Assembly (NCBI GenBank): GCA_023131935.1
Contig: JAGLYY010000097.1
Span: forward strand, 1-25,351
Direction: 5' to 3'
Source: Spirochaetales bacterium
Lineage (GTDB): Bacteria > Spirochaetota > Spirochaetia > JAGLYY01
DNA: 25,351 nt
The translations under genes and the position numbers were made by a program. Shown here piece by piece: positions 7,671 through 15,355 of the stretch. Each line of letters begins with the position of its first letter. The stretch's first letter is position 1. Under the pieces are notes generated by a model, which was given only the letters and a program-made list of their open reading frames with translations, had not been told where the DNA came from and searched no databases.

Positions 7671-7793
7671 ATGGAAAAGCTGAATGATTCCCTGGTATAT
7701 TCCCTTCGGGATCAGGGGATCCCGGTACGTTTACGATTATTTATCGAAGATGATCAATTAAAGGACCTCTATCTTTATCGCGGGGACTACTGA
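7671..7793 (+). CDS. Possible 40-residue protein or gene fragment
   Basis: An ATG with a weak GGGAA upstream opens 40 codons (MEKLNDSLVYSL and VRLRLFIEDDQLKDLYLY are typical parts). The charged, regular composition looks protein-like. I know no family for it. It ends about 10 bases before the inverted repeats begin, so it could be the start of a longer gene interrupted by that element. Confidence 0.3.
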   Translation: MEKLNDSLVYSLRDQGIPVRLRLFIEDDQLKDLYLYRGDY

Positions 7794-7803
7794 TCGGGCA
7801 GAC

Positions 7804-7847
7804 AGGCTGTAGGTGGATAGGCTATAGGCTATTAGGTAGGATAGGCT
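7804..7847. repeat. TAGGCTAT-rich repeat, left copy
   Basis: The stretch contains several AGGCTAT/AGGCTGT words (AGGCTGTAGG, ATAGGCTATAGGCTATTAGG, GATAGGCTGA). The reverse complement of the right copy (8001-8040) reads the same kind of sequence, so the pair forms an inverted repeat around the broken gene. Confidence 0.65.
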
Positions 7848-8007
7848 GACGAAGTAGTGCTTATGATCTATCGGGAAACCAAGGAATTCCCCAAGGAAGA
7901 AATATATAGGCTGACTTCTCAAATATGATATTTCTGGCTGTGAATTAAAAATTGCGCAAACAGAAAAGATTTTGGGTGCCCTGCTTCGATCAATGCGTAA
8001 ACCCTAA
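7845..8007 (+). pseudogene. Remnant of a four-helix-bundle protein (S23/IVP type)
   Basis: Two short frames together match the pattern of the small four-helix-bundle proteins first known from 23S rRNA intervening sequences. Frame one (from 7845, ATG at 7863) reads MIYRETKEFPKEEIYRLTSQ and stops at 7926-7928. Frame two reads CELKIAQTEKILGALLRSMR and ends at 8005-8007. The family has a KFPxEExYxLTSQ segment near helix 1-2 and a helix ending near xLxxLIRSL, as I know it. The middle of the protein (around RRAAxSIPxNIAEG) is missing and the frames differ, so the gene carries an internal deletion and is dead. It lies exactly between the TAGGCTAT-rich inverted repeats, which suggests that gene and repeats arrived as one element. 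Confidence 0.6.
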
Positions 8008-8040
8008 TAGCCTAATAGCCTACAGCCTAATAGGCTATTT
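8001..8040. repeat. TAGGCTAT-rich repeat, right copy (inverted)
   Basis: The stretch holds CCTAATAG, CCTAATAGCC, TACAGCC and AATAGGCTATT words, most of them the reverse complement of those at 7804-7837. It also forms a small local palindrome and touches the end of the helicase partner gene at 8043. Confidence 0.65.
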
Positions 8041-8042
8041 GA

Positions 8043-10226
8043 TCAGGGATAATAAAGAGAAATATGTAGTTTTCTTACGGCTGTAAGTTTCCTGACTTTA
8101 TAGGTCCCATCATTTCCTTCGGGGAAACGGGTGCCGTGGAGTATCCTGTTGGTACCCTCTTTTTCAAGAGTGGTAGGCTTAATAAGAAAAGATGTTTTAT
8201 CTCCGTCAGCGCCTCTGAATTCCAATTCAAGCAGGTCATGTCCGGACGCGAGGGCTTCATCGATAAGCCTGACTTTGCCGGAATAATCCAATCCACGGGC
8301 TTCAATTTTTTCGTGAACGACCTGCCCCGCAGTGATTTGTTCCGGGAACAGGATGATCTTTCTTTGAATCCGGGCTTTAAGTTCTTTCCTCTGATCGTCT
8401 GGTAAAGACAAACCCTTGAGTGTATTGAAGAGATCTTCAATATTCGAGGGGGGTGGAAGAATATAATTTGTTTTCAATCCGGAAATATTAAGTTTCTTTA
8501 GGGAGAGAGGTGTAAAAGAGGGAGTCTCGGGGATGTCTGTATGGTCTGAAGTGTTTTCACCAATAGATATCGCGGTGGTGTAAACCAACCCATGTACTTT
8601 CGGGAGGGGATCTATCCCGGCATCCGCGAGAGCTTTTGACCAATTGTGAATATCGGCGGGATCGAGCAGGTAGACCCCTTTAGCCAGATGCTGCTTGATC
8701 CAGGGTTGAAACTCCTTTGAATGCTCAAGGAAAGGGCGGCGGTTATCGCTCACCGATAAAACAATTCCCGCATTCAGTTGAACGCTTTTATATTCTCCTT
8801 CCCAATGCCCAATGCTGAATCTGATATTCTGTGGAGGAGGATTTCCTGTTAACTCCTCAAGGGCTTTCAAAATCCCTTCGGTATCGTATCCCTCATCAAA
8901 AGTGCGGAAACAGGAAGATCGGTTCAATTCAAAGTGGGGGTAGAGGTCAAACTTGAAAAGGTCTGCAACCAGGGCAATAAACACCCCCTTTCTAAGTGGT
9001 GTCCATGGCATGAGGGCCACCTCAAAATTTGGCTGCAGGACCCCCTCTCTTTCGCTGCCGGCTTCTTTTAAACCGGAAAACCAGCGGGATAGAACCAAAC
9101 CTTCACTACAAAAGGAAGCCACCAATGATTTTTCGCTTTTGCGAAAATATCTCTTATAGGATTTTTCACGAAGTGAAAATATCTCTTGTAGCTTTGCAGG
9201 TGATCGTTCATTCTGAACTGGAAGCAGTACAGATAATTCGGTAAGAGCATTAAGCAAATTTGAACAGGACTCACTATCCAGGGGATTTTGTGAAGGACTC
9301 AGGGCTTTTAACAGTGTAATGAGGGATTGCCGGGAAAAAACCCTACCTTCCGGAACTATCTCTAGAAATGGATGTAACAAGCTGGCAAATAGGTGGGCGG
9401 TCTTAAGGGAGGTGTCTTTTCCATTCCCGGAAAGGGGTCCATTTATTGAACTGACCGCCCAGGCGCCCCAGAGGCGGAGGGGGATTTCCCTGTCGGGGCA
9501 TTCTGACAGCTTGGTCCACCCGGAAAGGACAGGGCGGCAGAATGTATCCTCCCAGATAACAAGACCAAGGATCTCAAGGGTCCGGAGGAGTCTTTCAGAT
9601 CGGTTAATTACCTTTAAGTCATTGTTCTTCCCGGACTTTTCCTCCTTAAACAGGAGAGGGATTCTTTTTTCCCACAGGGAGGCTACCTTTTTTTTGAATT
9701 TTGTCCCCCCACTTGAAACCTCCGGACATGCGAACAGGAGTGATAAAACAGCGATGAGAAGTGAACTGGTCAGCCAGGGAGAATCTCCCGGAGGTTCTTC
9801 CAAAAAAGGTTCCGATGGAAAAAGGAGTTGCAGGGCAAAAACCCGGTCCTTTAATTCCTCTTCATAGAGGGGGTTGATAAATAAAATTCCCGATTGTGGA
9901 TCGGTGTAAATGAGTAACCGTTCTTCGAGATTGAGAAGATAGTGGTGTATTTTCAGAAAAGGCAGATTAAGGACGAACGCAAGTTTTTCTGGTACTGGGG
10001 AAGGAATAACCTGAATTGCTGTCAGAATTTGGGCATCCGCTTCATCAATTCGCCGGAAGATCTGTTCTATTGTGTCCCGTTTTCTTAAGAATACAATGAG
10101 ATCCTGGATAAGAGATGGTTTGTGAAAGGGAGTGCGTATAGTACCCAGATAATTTCGAACGATCCTGAAGAACGCGTGATCAGGCAGGGTGAGGATTATT
10201 TTCCGCCATGTGTCGAGAGAATTCAT
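8043..10226 (-). CDS. XPB-associated protein with helicase-C-3 (XPB/Ssl2-like) domain
   Basis: The protein has 727 residues. It opens with a helical, winged-helix-like region (LPDHAFFRIVRNYLGTI, then LRKRDTIEQIFRRIDEADAQ). Around residues 394-402 it has VLQPNFEVALMP, the hallmark of the helicase-associated (Helicase_C_3, XPB/Ssl2 N-terminal-like) domain, in which a QPDF/QPNF strand pair is typical. It has no Walker motifs and is not itself a helicase. The XPB helicase gene lies 33 bases upstream on the same strand, so the two are probably co-transcribed and act in one DNA-repair complex; the exact role is not established. Residues about 346-367 are encoded by two small palindromic repeat units (9128-9192), an unusual insertion into a coding sequence. 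The start at 10226 has no strong ribosome-binding site. Confidence 0.7.
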   Translation of the reverse strand: MNSLDTWRKIILTLPDHAFFRIVRNYLGTIRTPFHKPSLIQDLIVFLRKRDTIEQIFRRIDEADAQILTAIQVIPSPVPEKLAFVLNLPFLKIHHYLLNLEERLLIYTDPQSGILFINPLYEEELKDRVFALQLLFPSEPFLEEPPGDSPWLTSSLLIAVLSLLFACPEVSSGGTKFKKKVASLWEKRIPLLFKEEKSGKNNDLKVINRSERLLRTLEILGLVIWEDTFCRPVLSGWTKLSECPDREIPLRLWGAWAVSSINGPLSGNGKDTSLKTAHLFASLLHPFLEIVPEGRVFSRQSLITLLKALSPSQNPLDSESCSNLLNALTELSVLLPVQNERSPAKLQEIFSLREKSYKRYFRKSEKSLVASFCSEGLVLSRWFSGLKEAGSEREGVLQPNFEVALMPWTPLRKGVFIALVADLFKFDLYPHFELNRSSCFRTFDEGYDTEGILKALEELTGNPPPQNIRFSIGHWEGEYKSVQLNAGIVLSVSDNRRPFLEHSKEFQPWIKQHLAKGVYLLDPADIHNWSKALADAGIDPLPKVHGLVYTTAISIGENTSDHTDIPETPSFTPLSLKKLNISGLKTNYILPPPSNIEDLFNTLKGLSLPDDQRKELKARIQRKIILFPEQITAGQVVHEKIEARGLDYSGKVRLIDEALASGHDLLELEFRGADGDKTSFLIKPTTLEKEGTNRILHGTRFPEGNDGTYKVRKLTAVRKLHISLYYP
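9122..9192. repeat. Two tandem palindromic repeat units inside the XPB-partner coding sequence
   Basis: Unit A (9128-9160) and unit B (9161-9192) share the pattern ATTTTTCRC, loop, GYGAAAATATCTCTTRTAG. With six more bases on the left, 9122-9159 matches the reverse complement of 15393-15430 at 36 of 38 positions, and the differences lie only in the loop. Stem changes between A and B are compensatory (CGC/GCG versus CAC/GTG). The units are read in different frames and both stay open. Confidence 0.8.
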
Positions 10227-10259
10227 ACAGCTTCAGCATACCGGGAAGTTGTCAGGTAA

Positions 10260-11942
10260 TCAATAATTACTTTGCTCATTCCAACTTTCGATATAATATT
10301 TGTAGCCCTGTTCCGTCAGGAATTTTTGCCGATTCGCGGCAAATAGTTCTTCAACAGTATATCTGGTGACGAGGGAGTAAAAATAGCTGTTTCGCTTCTT
10401 TGGGCGCAGAATCCGCCCCAGTCTTTGCGCTTCTTCCTGCCGGGATCCGAAGGTTCCTGAAACCTGAATAGCTACCGAAGCGTCGGGGAGATCAATTGCG
10501 AAGTTTGCGACCTTCGAGACTACAAGAATTCTCTCCCGCCCTTCCCGGAAAGCCTGATATAGGTCTTCCCGTTTCTGGTTCGGAGTTTTTCCGGTAATGA
10601 GAGGCGCTTTCAGGGTATCGGCGATTTCTTTCAGCTGATTCAGGTATTGGCCTATGACGAGGATCGCGTCTTCCCGGTGATTTTCTGTAAGCTGCTTTGC
10701 GATAGGGATTTTTAAGGGATTTTCCGAGGCGATTCTGTGTTTATGCCTTTTTGCAGCAATGGCATACTTTACCTGAAGAGACTCAGCCAGATCTACCCGG
10801 ATTTCATGACAGTATGCCTCAGCAATCCATCCCTTCGCTTCAAGTTCTTTCCAGGGTACATCGTATCGTTTTGGACCAACAAGGGAGAAAACTTCCCCTT
10901 CCTTTCCATCTTCCCGGATGAGGGTTGCTGTAAGCCCCAGTCTGCGGACCGCCTGAATTTCAGCGGTAATCCTGAATACCGGAGCGGGAAGAAGATGGAC
11001 CTCATCATAAATGATCAAACCCCAGTTCCTTTTCCGGAAAATAGAAAAATGGGGGAACGCTGCCTCCTTGTCCGGGCGCCAGGTGAGGACCTGGTAGGTC
11101 CCGATGGTAACCGGCTTGATTTCTTTTCTCGTGCCGGAATATTCGCCAATTTCTTCCCGGGTCAGGGTTGTTTTATCAAGGAGTTCATCAATCCACTGGT
11201 GTACAGCGGCTACATTTGTAGAAAGGATGAGGGTGTTTGTCGCGAGGAGTTTCATTATCGCCATACCAATGATAGTTTTCCCTGAGCCACAGGGAAGTAC
11301 GACCGTGCCAAAACCGGAACCAGGGTTTCCATTACCATGAAAGATTCTCGCTGCCTCCTCCTGGTAATCCCTTAAATGAAAAGGGTAGCCCCCCAAAGTC
11401 ATTTCTCTCAAGTTGAATTCAAGGGGGTCACCCTTTACCAGGGGAGCCTCGTCCCGAACAGGATAACCGATGTTCATAAGCTCCTGTTTGATATGCCCTC
11501 TGTCAATGAGGTTGATAAGAAAACCACCATCGGTGTGATCAAGAAGTTTCACAATCTTCCGGGAGGAATAAAGTTCCGATCGCAGATTCGGATCATCAAC
11601 TTTCAAAAACAGTACAAGGTCCTCATCAGTCTCGTGGAGAGAAATTTTTCCGAAACGGGAGATGAGGTCACCAATTTCGTAGCTGACATTTTCCGGTACA
11701 GGGAAGCGAGACCACTTTGAAAGGGCTTTTTCTATTCGGTTTTCATTCCAGCCGGCGGAAGCCGCATTCCAGATTGAAAGGGGGGTGAGCCGGTAGGTAT
11801 GCATGTGTTCCGGAGATTTTTCAAGTTCTGTAAAGGGGCTGATATCTACCCGAGCGGCATCCGCCTCAGGATTGTGTACATCAAGCAGGAGAGATCTGTC
11901 ACTTTGCACAATAAGGGGTTTAGTTGGATCTCCGGTAATCAT
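10260..11942 (-). CDS. XPB/ERCC3-type DNA helicase (superfamily 2)
   Basis: The protein has 560 residues. The N-terminal ~180 residues form the damage-recognition-type region of XPB proteins. The ATPase core follows: Walker A PCGSGKT (217-223), DEVH box (313-316), the ATL-IRED segment with the RED motif characteristic of XPB (343-345), and motif VI QEEAQRLGRILRPKK (502-515). The enzyme unwinds DNA from 3' to 5' using ATP. In eukaryotes and archaea XPB opens DNA in repair, and in bacteria the family is known but patchy (treponemes have it). Its partner gene lies 33 bases downstream. The ATG at 11942 has no clear ribosome-binding site, and I see no strong promoter nearby. The family assignment is firm; a role in nucleotide excision repair is inferred. 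Confidence 0.9.
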   Translation of the reverse strand: MITGDPTKPLIVQSDRSLLLDVHNPEADAARVDISPFTELEKSPEHMHTYRLTPLSIWNAASAGWNENRIEKALSKWSRFPVPENVSYEIGDLISRFGKISLHETDEDLVLFLKVDDPNLRSELYSSRKIVKLLDHTDGGFLINLIDRGHIKQELMNIGYPVRDEAPLVKGDPLEFNLREMTLGGYPFHLRDYQEEAARIFHGNGNPGSGFGTVVLPCGSGKTIIGMAIMKLLATNTLILSTNVAAVHQWIDELLDKTTLTREEIGEYSGTRKEIKPVTIGTYQVLTWRPDKEAAFPHFSIFRKRNWGLIIYDEVHLLPAPVFRITAEIQAVRRLGLTATLIREDGKEGEVFSLVGPKRYDVPWKELEAKGWIAEAYCHEIRVDLAESLQVKYAIAAKRHKHRIASENPLKIPIAKQLTENHREDAILVIGQYLNQLKEIADTLKAPLITGKTPNQKREDLYQAFREGRERILVVSKVANFAIDLPDASVAIQVSGTFGSRQEEAQRLGRILRPKKRNSYFYSLVTRYTVEELFAANRQKFLTEQGYKYYIESWNEQSNY

Positions 11943-12038
11943 AATGTGTTAAGGTAGCCTGAGTTGAATTGAATTTGCAACCCCTCGCACGGTCAACCAG
12001 CAGTTCTCATTATACCCTGTCTGATTCGTTTGCTTCGA

Positions 12039-12089
12039 CCGGTTCCCGCAGAAACCTCCGATAAAATCGAAGGTTTCGCTATAAACCGG
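12039..12089. repeat. Intergenic palindromic element
   Basis: An inner stem GAAACCTCCGAT / ATCGAAGGTTTC (12051-12062 and 12066-12077, one mismatch, 3-base loop) sits inside an outer pair CCGGTT (12039-12044) and AACCGG (12084-12089). It lies between the XPB and PilZ genes. It has no T tract, so it is not a typical terminator. The rest of 11943-12189 shows nothing that I can support. Confidence 0.55.
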
Positions 12090-12189
12090 CTATAAATCAA
12101 GCCAATTGATCTGGCAATATCTCATTTTGTATCTCATCCTATCCAGCTGTATTATAATCCGGGTTAAAATGAGAATTGCTCCTGGTCAA

Positions 12190-12525
12190 CTACATACTGT
12201 TGAAAACAACCTCGAATAATTCTTTCGCATTTCCCCGAGGACGCACAAGCTCACATCCAACCCAGAATACATCCTGATTGGGGACTGCCCATCGTGTGGC
12301 AATTTCAAACTCGATTCGCTTCTTGTTTGAGGGATAAAAATCCTCCGGCATTGTTAGATATACCCGGTAGGTTTTCTGGGCCGGAAGGTCCTTTGTAGAA
12401 ATCATCATAAACCCGAATTCAGAAAGGTTTTCCAGTTCTCCCATTACCTTACCGGTCCTGACATCGACAATCTGAAAAAAGGGTGATATCGGTTTTCTTG
12501 TGTCTTTTCTTTTTTCGTTTTCCAC
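12190..12525 (-). CDS. PilZ-domain c-di-GMP receptor
   Basis: The 111-residue protein is a single PilZ domain. It has the RxxxR motif near the N-terminus (RKDTR, residues 6-10) and the (D/N)xSxxG motif (NLSEFG, 33-38), which together bind cyclic di-GMP. A stand-alone PilZ domain usually acts as an adaptor that changes partner binding when c-di-GMP is present, for example in motility or polysaccharide synthesis. The start is a GTG at 12525 with no convincing ribosome-binding site. It is divergent from the PRPP-synthetase-like/glycosyltransferase pair, with 127 bases between. The target cannot be read from the sequence. Confidence 0.85.
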   Translation of the reverse strand: MENEKRKDTRKPISPFFQIVDVRTGKVMGELENLSEFGFMMISTKDLPAQKTYRVYLTMPEDFYPSNKKRIEFEIATRWAVPNQDVFWVGCELVRPRGNAKELFEVVFNSM

Positions 12526-12599
12526 TATTTCATGATAATGGATGTCCGGACAGAAATCTATAGCGATAATTCTTTAATGGAAGAAATGTGTATTTCATG

Positions 12600-12628
12600 T
12601 TGACAGGAAATGGTCCACTTACTACCCT
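12600..12628 (+). promoter_or_regulatory. Promoter of the PRPP-synthetase-like/glycosyltransferase pair
   Basis: A consensus TTGACA (12600-12605) is followed after 17 bases by TACCCT (12623-12628), a weak -10. The predicted start point lies inside the inverted repeat 12625-12644. Confidence 0.45.
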
Positions 12629-12644
12629 GATACGTGAATCAGGG
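12625..12644. promoter_or_regulatory. Inverted repeat at transcription/translation start of the prs-like gene
   Basis: CCCTGAT (12625-12631) and ATCAGGG (12638-12644) form a perfect 7-bp pair with a 6-base gap. The right arm runs into the ribosome-binding site AGGGGGAA (12641-12648). It could be an operator, or a hairpin that hides the ribosome-binding site if transcription starts further upstream. Confidence 0.4.
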
Positions 12645-12652
12645 GGAACGGA

Positions 12653-13825
12653 ATGCGGAAATACTTAATTGTTGGCAGTGTTGCTGATAATCCTTTTGTA
12701 GCGGATATTGCCCAACATCTTGAGCAACAGGAAGATTATCTAGACCTTATATCACTGAAGAGTTTTCTGAACAAGGAATTCTGTCCACGGTTCATTATAA
12801 ATGAAAACAGTTGGGATAATATCGGCCAGAAACTTAAGGGGAAAACTATTATCATCGTCAGTACAACAATGATGCAATTCAGCAGGGATGAACTTGCTAT
12901 GCGGAATTGTATTATTGCCAGGGGGGCAAAGGATAACGGCGCTCAACGGGTAATCCTTCTCGAACCGGATCTTTATTACAGCGCGCAAGACCGGGGCCCA
13001 CGTCCGGAACATGGGATAACCGTGTTTGAACGTGATTCTGCCGATTATAAAAAATTTGACGGACAACCCTTTTCAGCGAGACTCTATGCTGAATTGCTGA
13101 AGATGTCTGGTGTTGATGAGGTTGTAACGGTCCATAACCATTCCCATAGCGTAAAGAACATTTTTATGGACCGTTTCTCCGGTCATTTCCACGATCTTCT
13201 TCCCGCGGATATCTATGCCGGTTATCTTCGGGAGGGAGATATTGTAAATCACCGGAATCTGGTAATTTGCGCCCCAGACAAAGGAGCTGTCGAATTTTCC
13301 CGGGAGGTCCATAGACAGATGAGAGACCCAGCGGTAAGATTCATGAAAATGGATAAACGCCGCCTGGGAGAACGGAAGGTTCAAATAGAGGTTGCCAGGG
13401 ATTCAGACACAGTTCTTGAAGAGATCGCAGGGAAGGATATTGTTGTTGTTGATGACATGGTAAGAACCGGACGTACCGTGGTTGAATGCTGTAAGGTGCT
13501 CCGGAAGGCAAATCCCCGCAGGATAATATTTCTCGTAACCCATTTTTATTCCAGCAGGGAAGGACGGGTTATGATGAATGATCCTGTTATTGACGAAATT
13601 GTCACAACCACTACCATTCCCCAGGTATTGAACAGGGATGTTCAGGGGCGGCTCCGTCACAAGATGGTAGTTTTACGCCTTTCCCGATGGGTCTCAAACT
13701 TCCTGCTTCCCGTGCTTGAGGATCCCAGGGATTTCCTCCCGCCACCACTTTATACCGAAGATATGTCTTCAAAAAATCCGCGGTGGCGGGGCAAGATGGG
13801 CCCTCTTTTCTCTTCGGTTTCTTAA
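12653..13825 (+). CDS. Ribose-phosphate pyrophosphokinase-like protein
   Basis: The protein has 390 residues, against about 310-320 for standard PRPP synthetase. The order of motifs follows that family: a PYxxYARQDR-like segment read as YYSAQDRGPRP (about 107-117), CAPDKGAVEF (about 205), a flexible-loop-like DKRRLGERKVQIE (about 227-239), and the PRPP-binding loop DIVVVDDMVRTGRTV (about 262-276). PRPP synthetase moves pyrophosphate from ATP to ribose 5-phosphate. The ATP-binding segment is altered (GPRP after QDR) and there is a C-terminal extension of about 60 residues, so a related but different activity is possible. The ATG at 12653 has a GGGGGAA ribosome-binding site. A glycosyltransferase gene follows 32 bases later in the same transcription unit. 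Confidence 0.8.
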   Translation: MRKYLIVGSVADNPFVADIAQHLEQQEDYLDLISLKSFLNKEFCPRFIINENSWDNIGQKLKGKTIIIVSTTMMQFSRDELAMRNCIIARGAKDNGAQRVILLEPDLYYSAQDRGPRPEHGITVFERDSADYKKFDGQPFSARLYAELLKMSGVDEVVTVHNHSHSVKNIFMDRFSGHFHDLLPADIYAGYLREGDIVNHRNLVICAPDKGAVEFSREVHRQMRDPAVRFMKMDKRRLGERKVQIEVARDSDTVLEEIAGKDIVVVDDMVRTGRTVVECCKVLRKANPRRIIFLVTHFYSSREGRVMMNDPVIDEIVTTTTIPQVLNRDVQGRLRHKMVVLRLSRWVSNFLLPVLEDPRDFLPPPLYTEDMSSKNPRWRGKMGPLFSSVS

Positions 13826-13844
13826 AGTTGGAAAAAAATCCATG

Positions 13845-13860
13845 AGGAGGTTGTACTTTG
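13845..13860 (+). promoter_or_regulatory. Ribosome-binding site fixing a TTG start
   Basis: AGGAGG (13845-13850) lies seven bases before TTG at 13858. No ATG or GTG in this frame is better placed, so TTG is the start of the glycosyltransferase. Confidence 0.8.
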
Positions 13861-15258
13861 AGTCCTGATATTTTTACCATTGGAATAATCTGCGGAAAGC
13901 TTGGGGATGTAGATGGAGTATCCCTTGAGGTTAATAAATGGATCAGGATCCTTAGGGAGATGGGACATCGGATAATAACTATCGCGGGAAAATATGTAAC
14001 ACCCCTCGCCGCTATCCTAGAAGAAGACCAGCTCCTGCTTCCGGAAATCCGGTTCGACAGCGAGGAGCAGAAAAGTTTTGAAAACCAGGTTTTTCCCAAT
14101 CTCCAGAATCATCCTCCCCACATGACAGGTGAAAAGAAGGGGGATCTGCTGATTAAGCTTGAAACTCTGGGGAACGAGGTGGCTACTATCCTTTTCCGGT
14201 GGGTCCAGGAATATTCCATCGATGTAATTATCGCTGAGAATACAAATGCCATGCCAATGACCCTTCTGGGGGGGGTAGGGGTATACAAACTCGCGGTTGA
14301 CCGGCGGGTCGCAACTATTTTTCATCACCATGACTTCTGGTGGGAACGGAGCCGGTTCAGCCATAATCATATCGAAAAATTTCTCAGCAAAACTATGCCT
14401 CCCGCGGTGCCGGGGATAGAACATATTGTTTTATCCAGCTATTCCGCTCATATTCTGCGTTCCCTCAAACGGGTACACCCCGTGGTAATTCCAAATTGCG
14501 AAGATTTTGATCATCCAGTGGAGCTTGATGACTGGAACAGTGATTTCAGGGAGGAATTGAACTTTAATTCCGAAGATCTGCTCGTTGTTCAGCCTACAAG
14601 GATTGTCCGGAGAAAACGGATCGAGGATTCGGTAGAGCTTATCCATGCCCTGCAGGCCAGATATCCGCAGTTGAAACCACGGCTGCGTTTCATAATATCC
14701 CTCTACCAGGGGGATGAGCCCGATACCGAATACATTGATGAAATCCGAAATTTATGTGCTGAAAAGGAGGTAGATATCTACTTGATATCTACGAGAGTAG
14801 CAGCCAAACGGGGGCGGACCAGGAAAGGGGAAAAACTCTATTCAAACCGGGATGTCCTCGCAAATGCCGATCTTGTAACCTATCTTCCCTATTGGGAGGG
14901 TTTTGGGAACGCGCTGCTCGAAGCTATAGCCGCAAGGGTCCCGGTAGTGGTAACCACCTATTTGGTGTATAAAACCGATATTAAAATAATGGATTTCGAC
15001 ACTATTGAGCTGAGGGATTCCTACAACCGGGAGGGGAGACTAATAATTAATGATAAAGCCCTGGACAGGATTTACGAAGTTCTCACTGACAGGGATATCA
15101 GGGAAAAAATGGTGACCCATAATTTCAGTATAGGGAAGAGAGAATTTGGCCTGGACAGCCTCAGGGGCTCGCTCTGGCAGGTCATTGATGATTATAGTGA
15201 TGAGATCCGGGCCTCCCGGAAGCGTATTCAGAAAAGTAAAATGAACTACAGTGTTTAG
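13858..15258 (+). CDS. GT4-type glycosyltransferase
   Basis: The protein has 466 residues and a GT-B fold. The N-terminal half has the GKLGDVDGVSLEVNKW segment that forms the first nucleotide-binding turn in GT4 enzymes. The C-terminal half has VVQPTRIVRRKRIEDSVELI (about 240-260) and the donor-binding EGFGNALLEAIA (about 347-358), with the two glutamates of the E-x7-E motif. Such retaining enzymes move a sugar from a nucleotide-sugar to an acceptor in the cytoplasm. Donor and acceptor cannot be read here. It starts with TTG behind a strong AGGAGG, 32 bases after the PRPP-synthetase-like gene. No terminator directly follows; the repeats at 15301-15430 come next. Confidence 0.85.
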   Translation: MSPDIFTIGIICGKLGDVDGVSLEVNKWIRILREMGHRIITIAGKYVTPLAAILEEDQLLLPEIRFDSEEQKSFENQVFPNLQNHPPHMTGEKKGDLLIKLETLGNEVATILFRWVQEYSIDVIIAENTNAMPMTLLGGVGVYKLAVDRRVATIFHHHDFWWERSRFSHNHIEKFLSKTMPPAVPGIEHIVLSSYSAHILRSLKRVHPVVIPNCEDFDHPVELDDWNSDFREELNFNSEDLLVVQPTRIVRRKRIEDSVELIHALQARYPQLKPRLRFIISLYQGDEPDTEYIDEIRNLCAEKEVDIYLISTRVAAKRGRTRKGEKLYSNRDVLANADLVTYLPYWEGFGNALLEAIAARVPVVVTTYLVYKTDIKIMDFDTIELRDSYNREGRLIINDKALDRIYEVLTDRDIREKMVTHNFSIGKREFGLDSLRGSLWQVIDDYSDEIRASRKRIQKSKMNYSV

Positions 15259-15300
15259 CTGCCACAAGACCGCAGAGGGTTAAACCCCCAACTATAAAAA

Positions 15301-15355
15301 CCGCTCCAACGCTCGGCCCTGACAATGCGCAACTCCAGAGCTCGGCTACCTGTGT
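15301..15355. repeat. 55-bp dispersed repeat, copy 1
   Basis: It is identical to 25175-25229 except for one base, 9.8 kb away and in the same orientation. It contains GCTCGGCC and GCTCGGCT words. It lies just after the glycosyltransferase gene. Confidence 0.85.

Noticed and set aside
7804..8040. CRISPR array suggested by the regularly repeated TAGGCTAT words
   Set aside because: The words are too short, are not separated by constant spacers, and one block is inverted.
9319..9867. Plus-strand frame of 182 residues
   Set aside because: It is arginine- and serine-rich, has no ribosome-binding site, and lies fully opposite the XPB-partner gene.
12151..12160. TATAAT-like word as a promoter for the XPB operon
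   Set aside because: No -35 box lies at a usable distance, and the site would be about 200 bases from the XPB start.
13611..14099. Minus-strand frame of 162 residues across the prs-like/glycosyltransferase junction
   Set aside because: It is opposite two genes with strong motifs and has low-complexity serine- and proline-rich composition.
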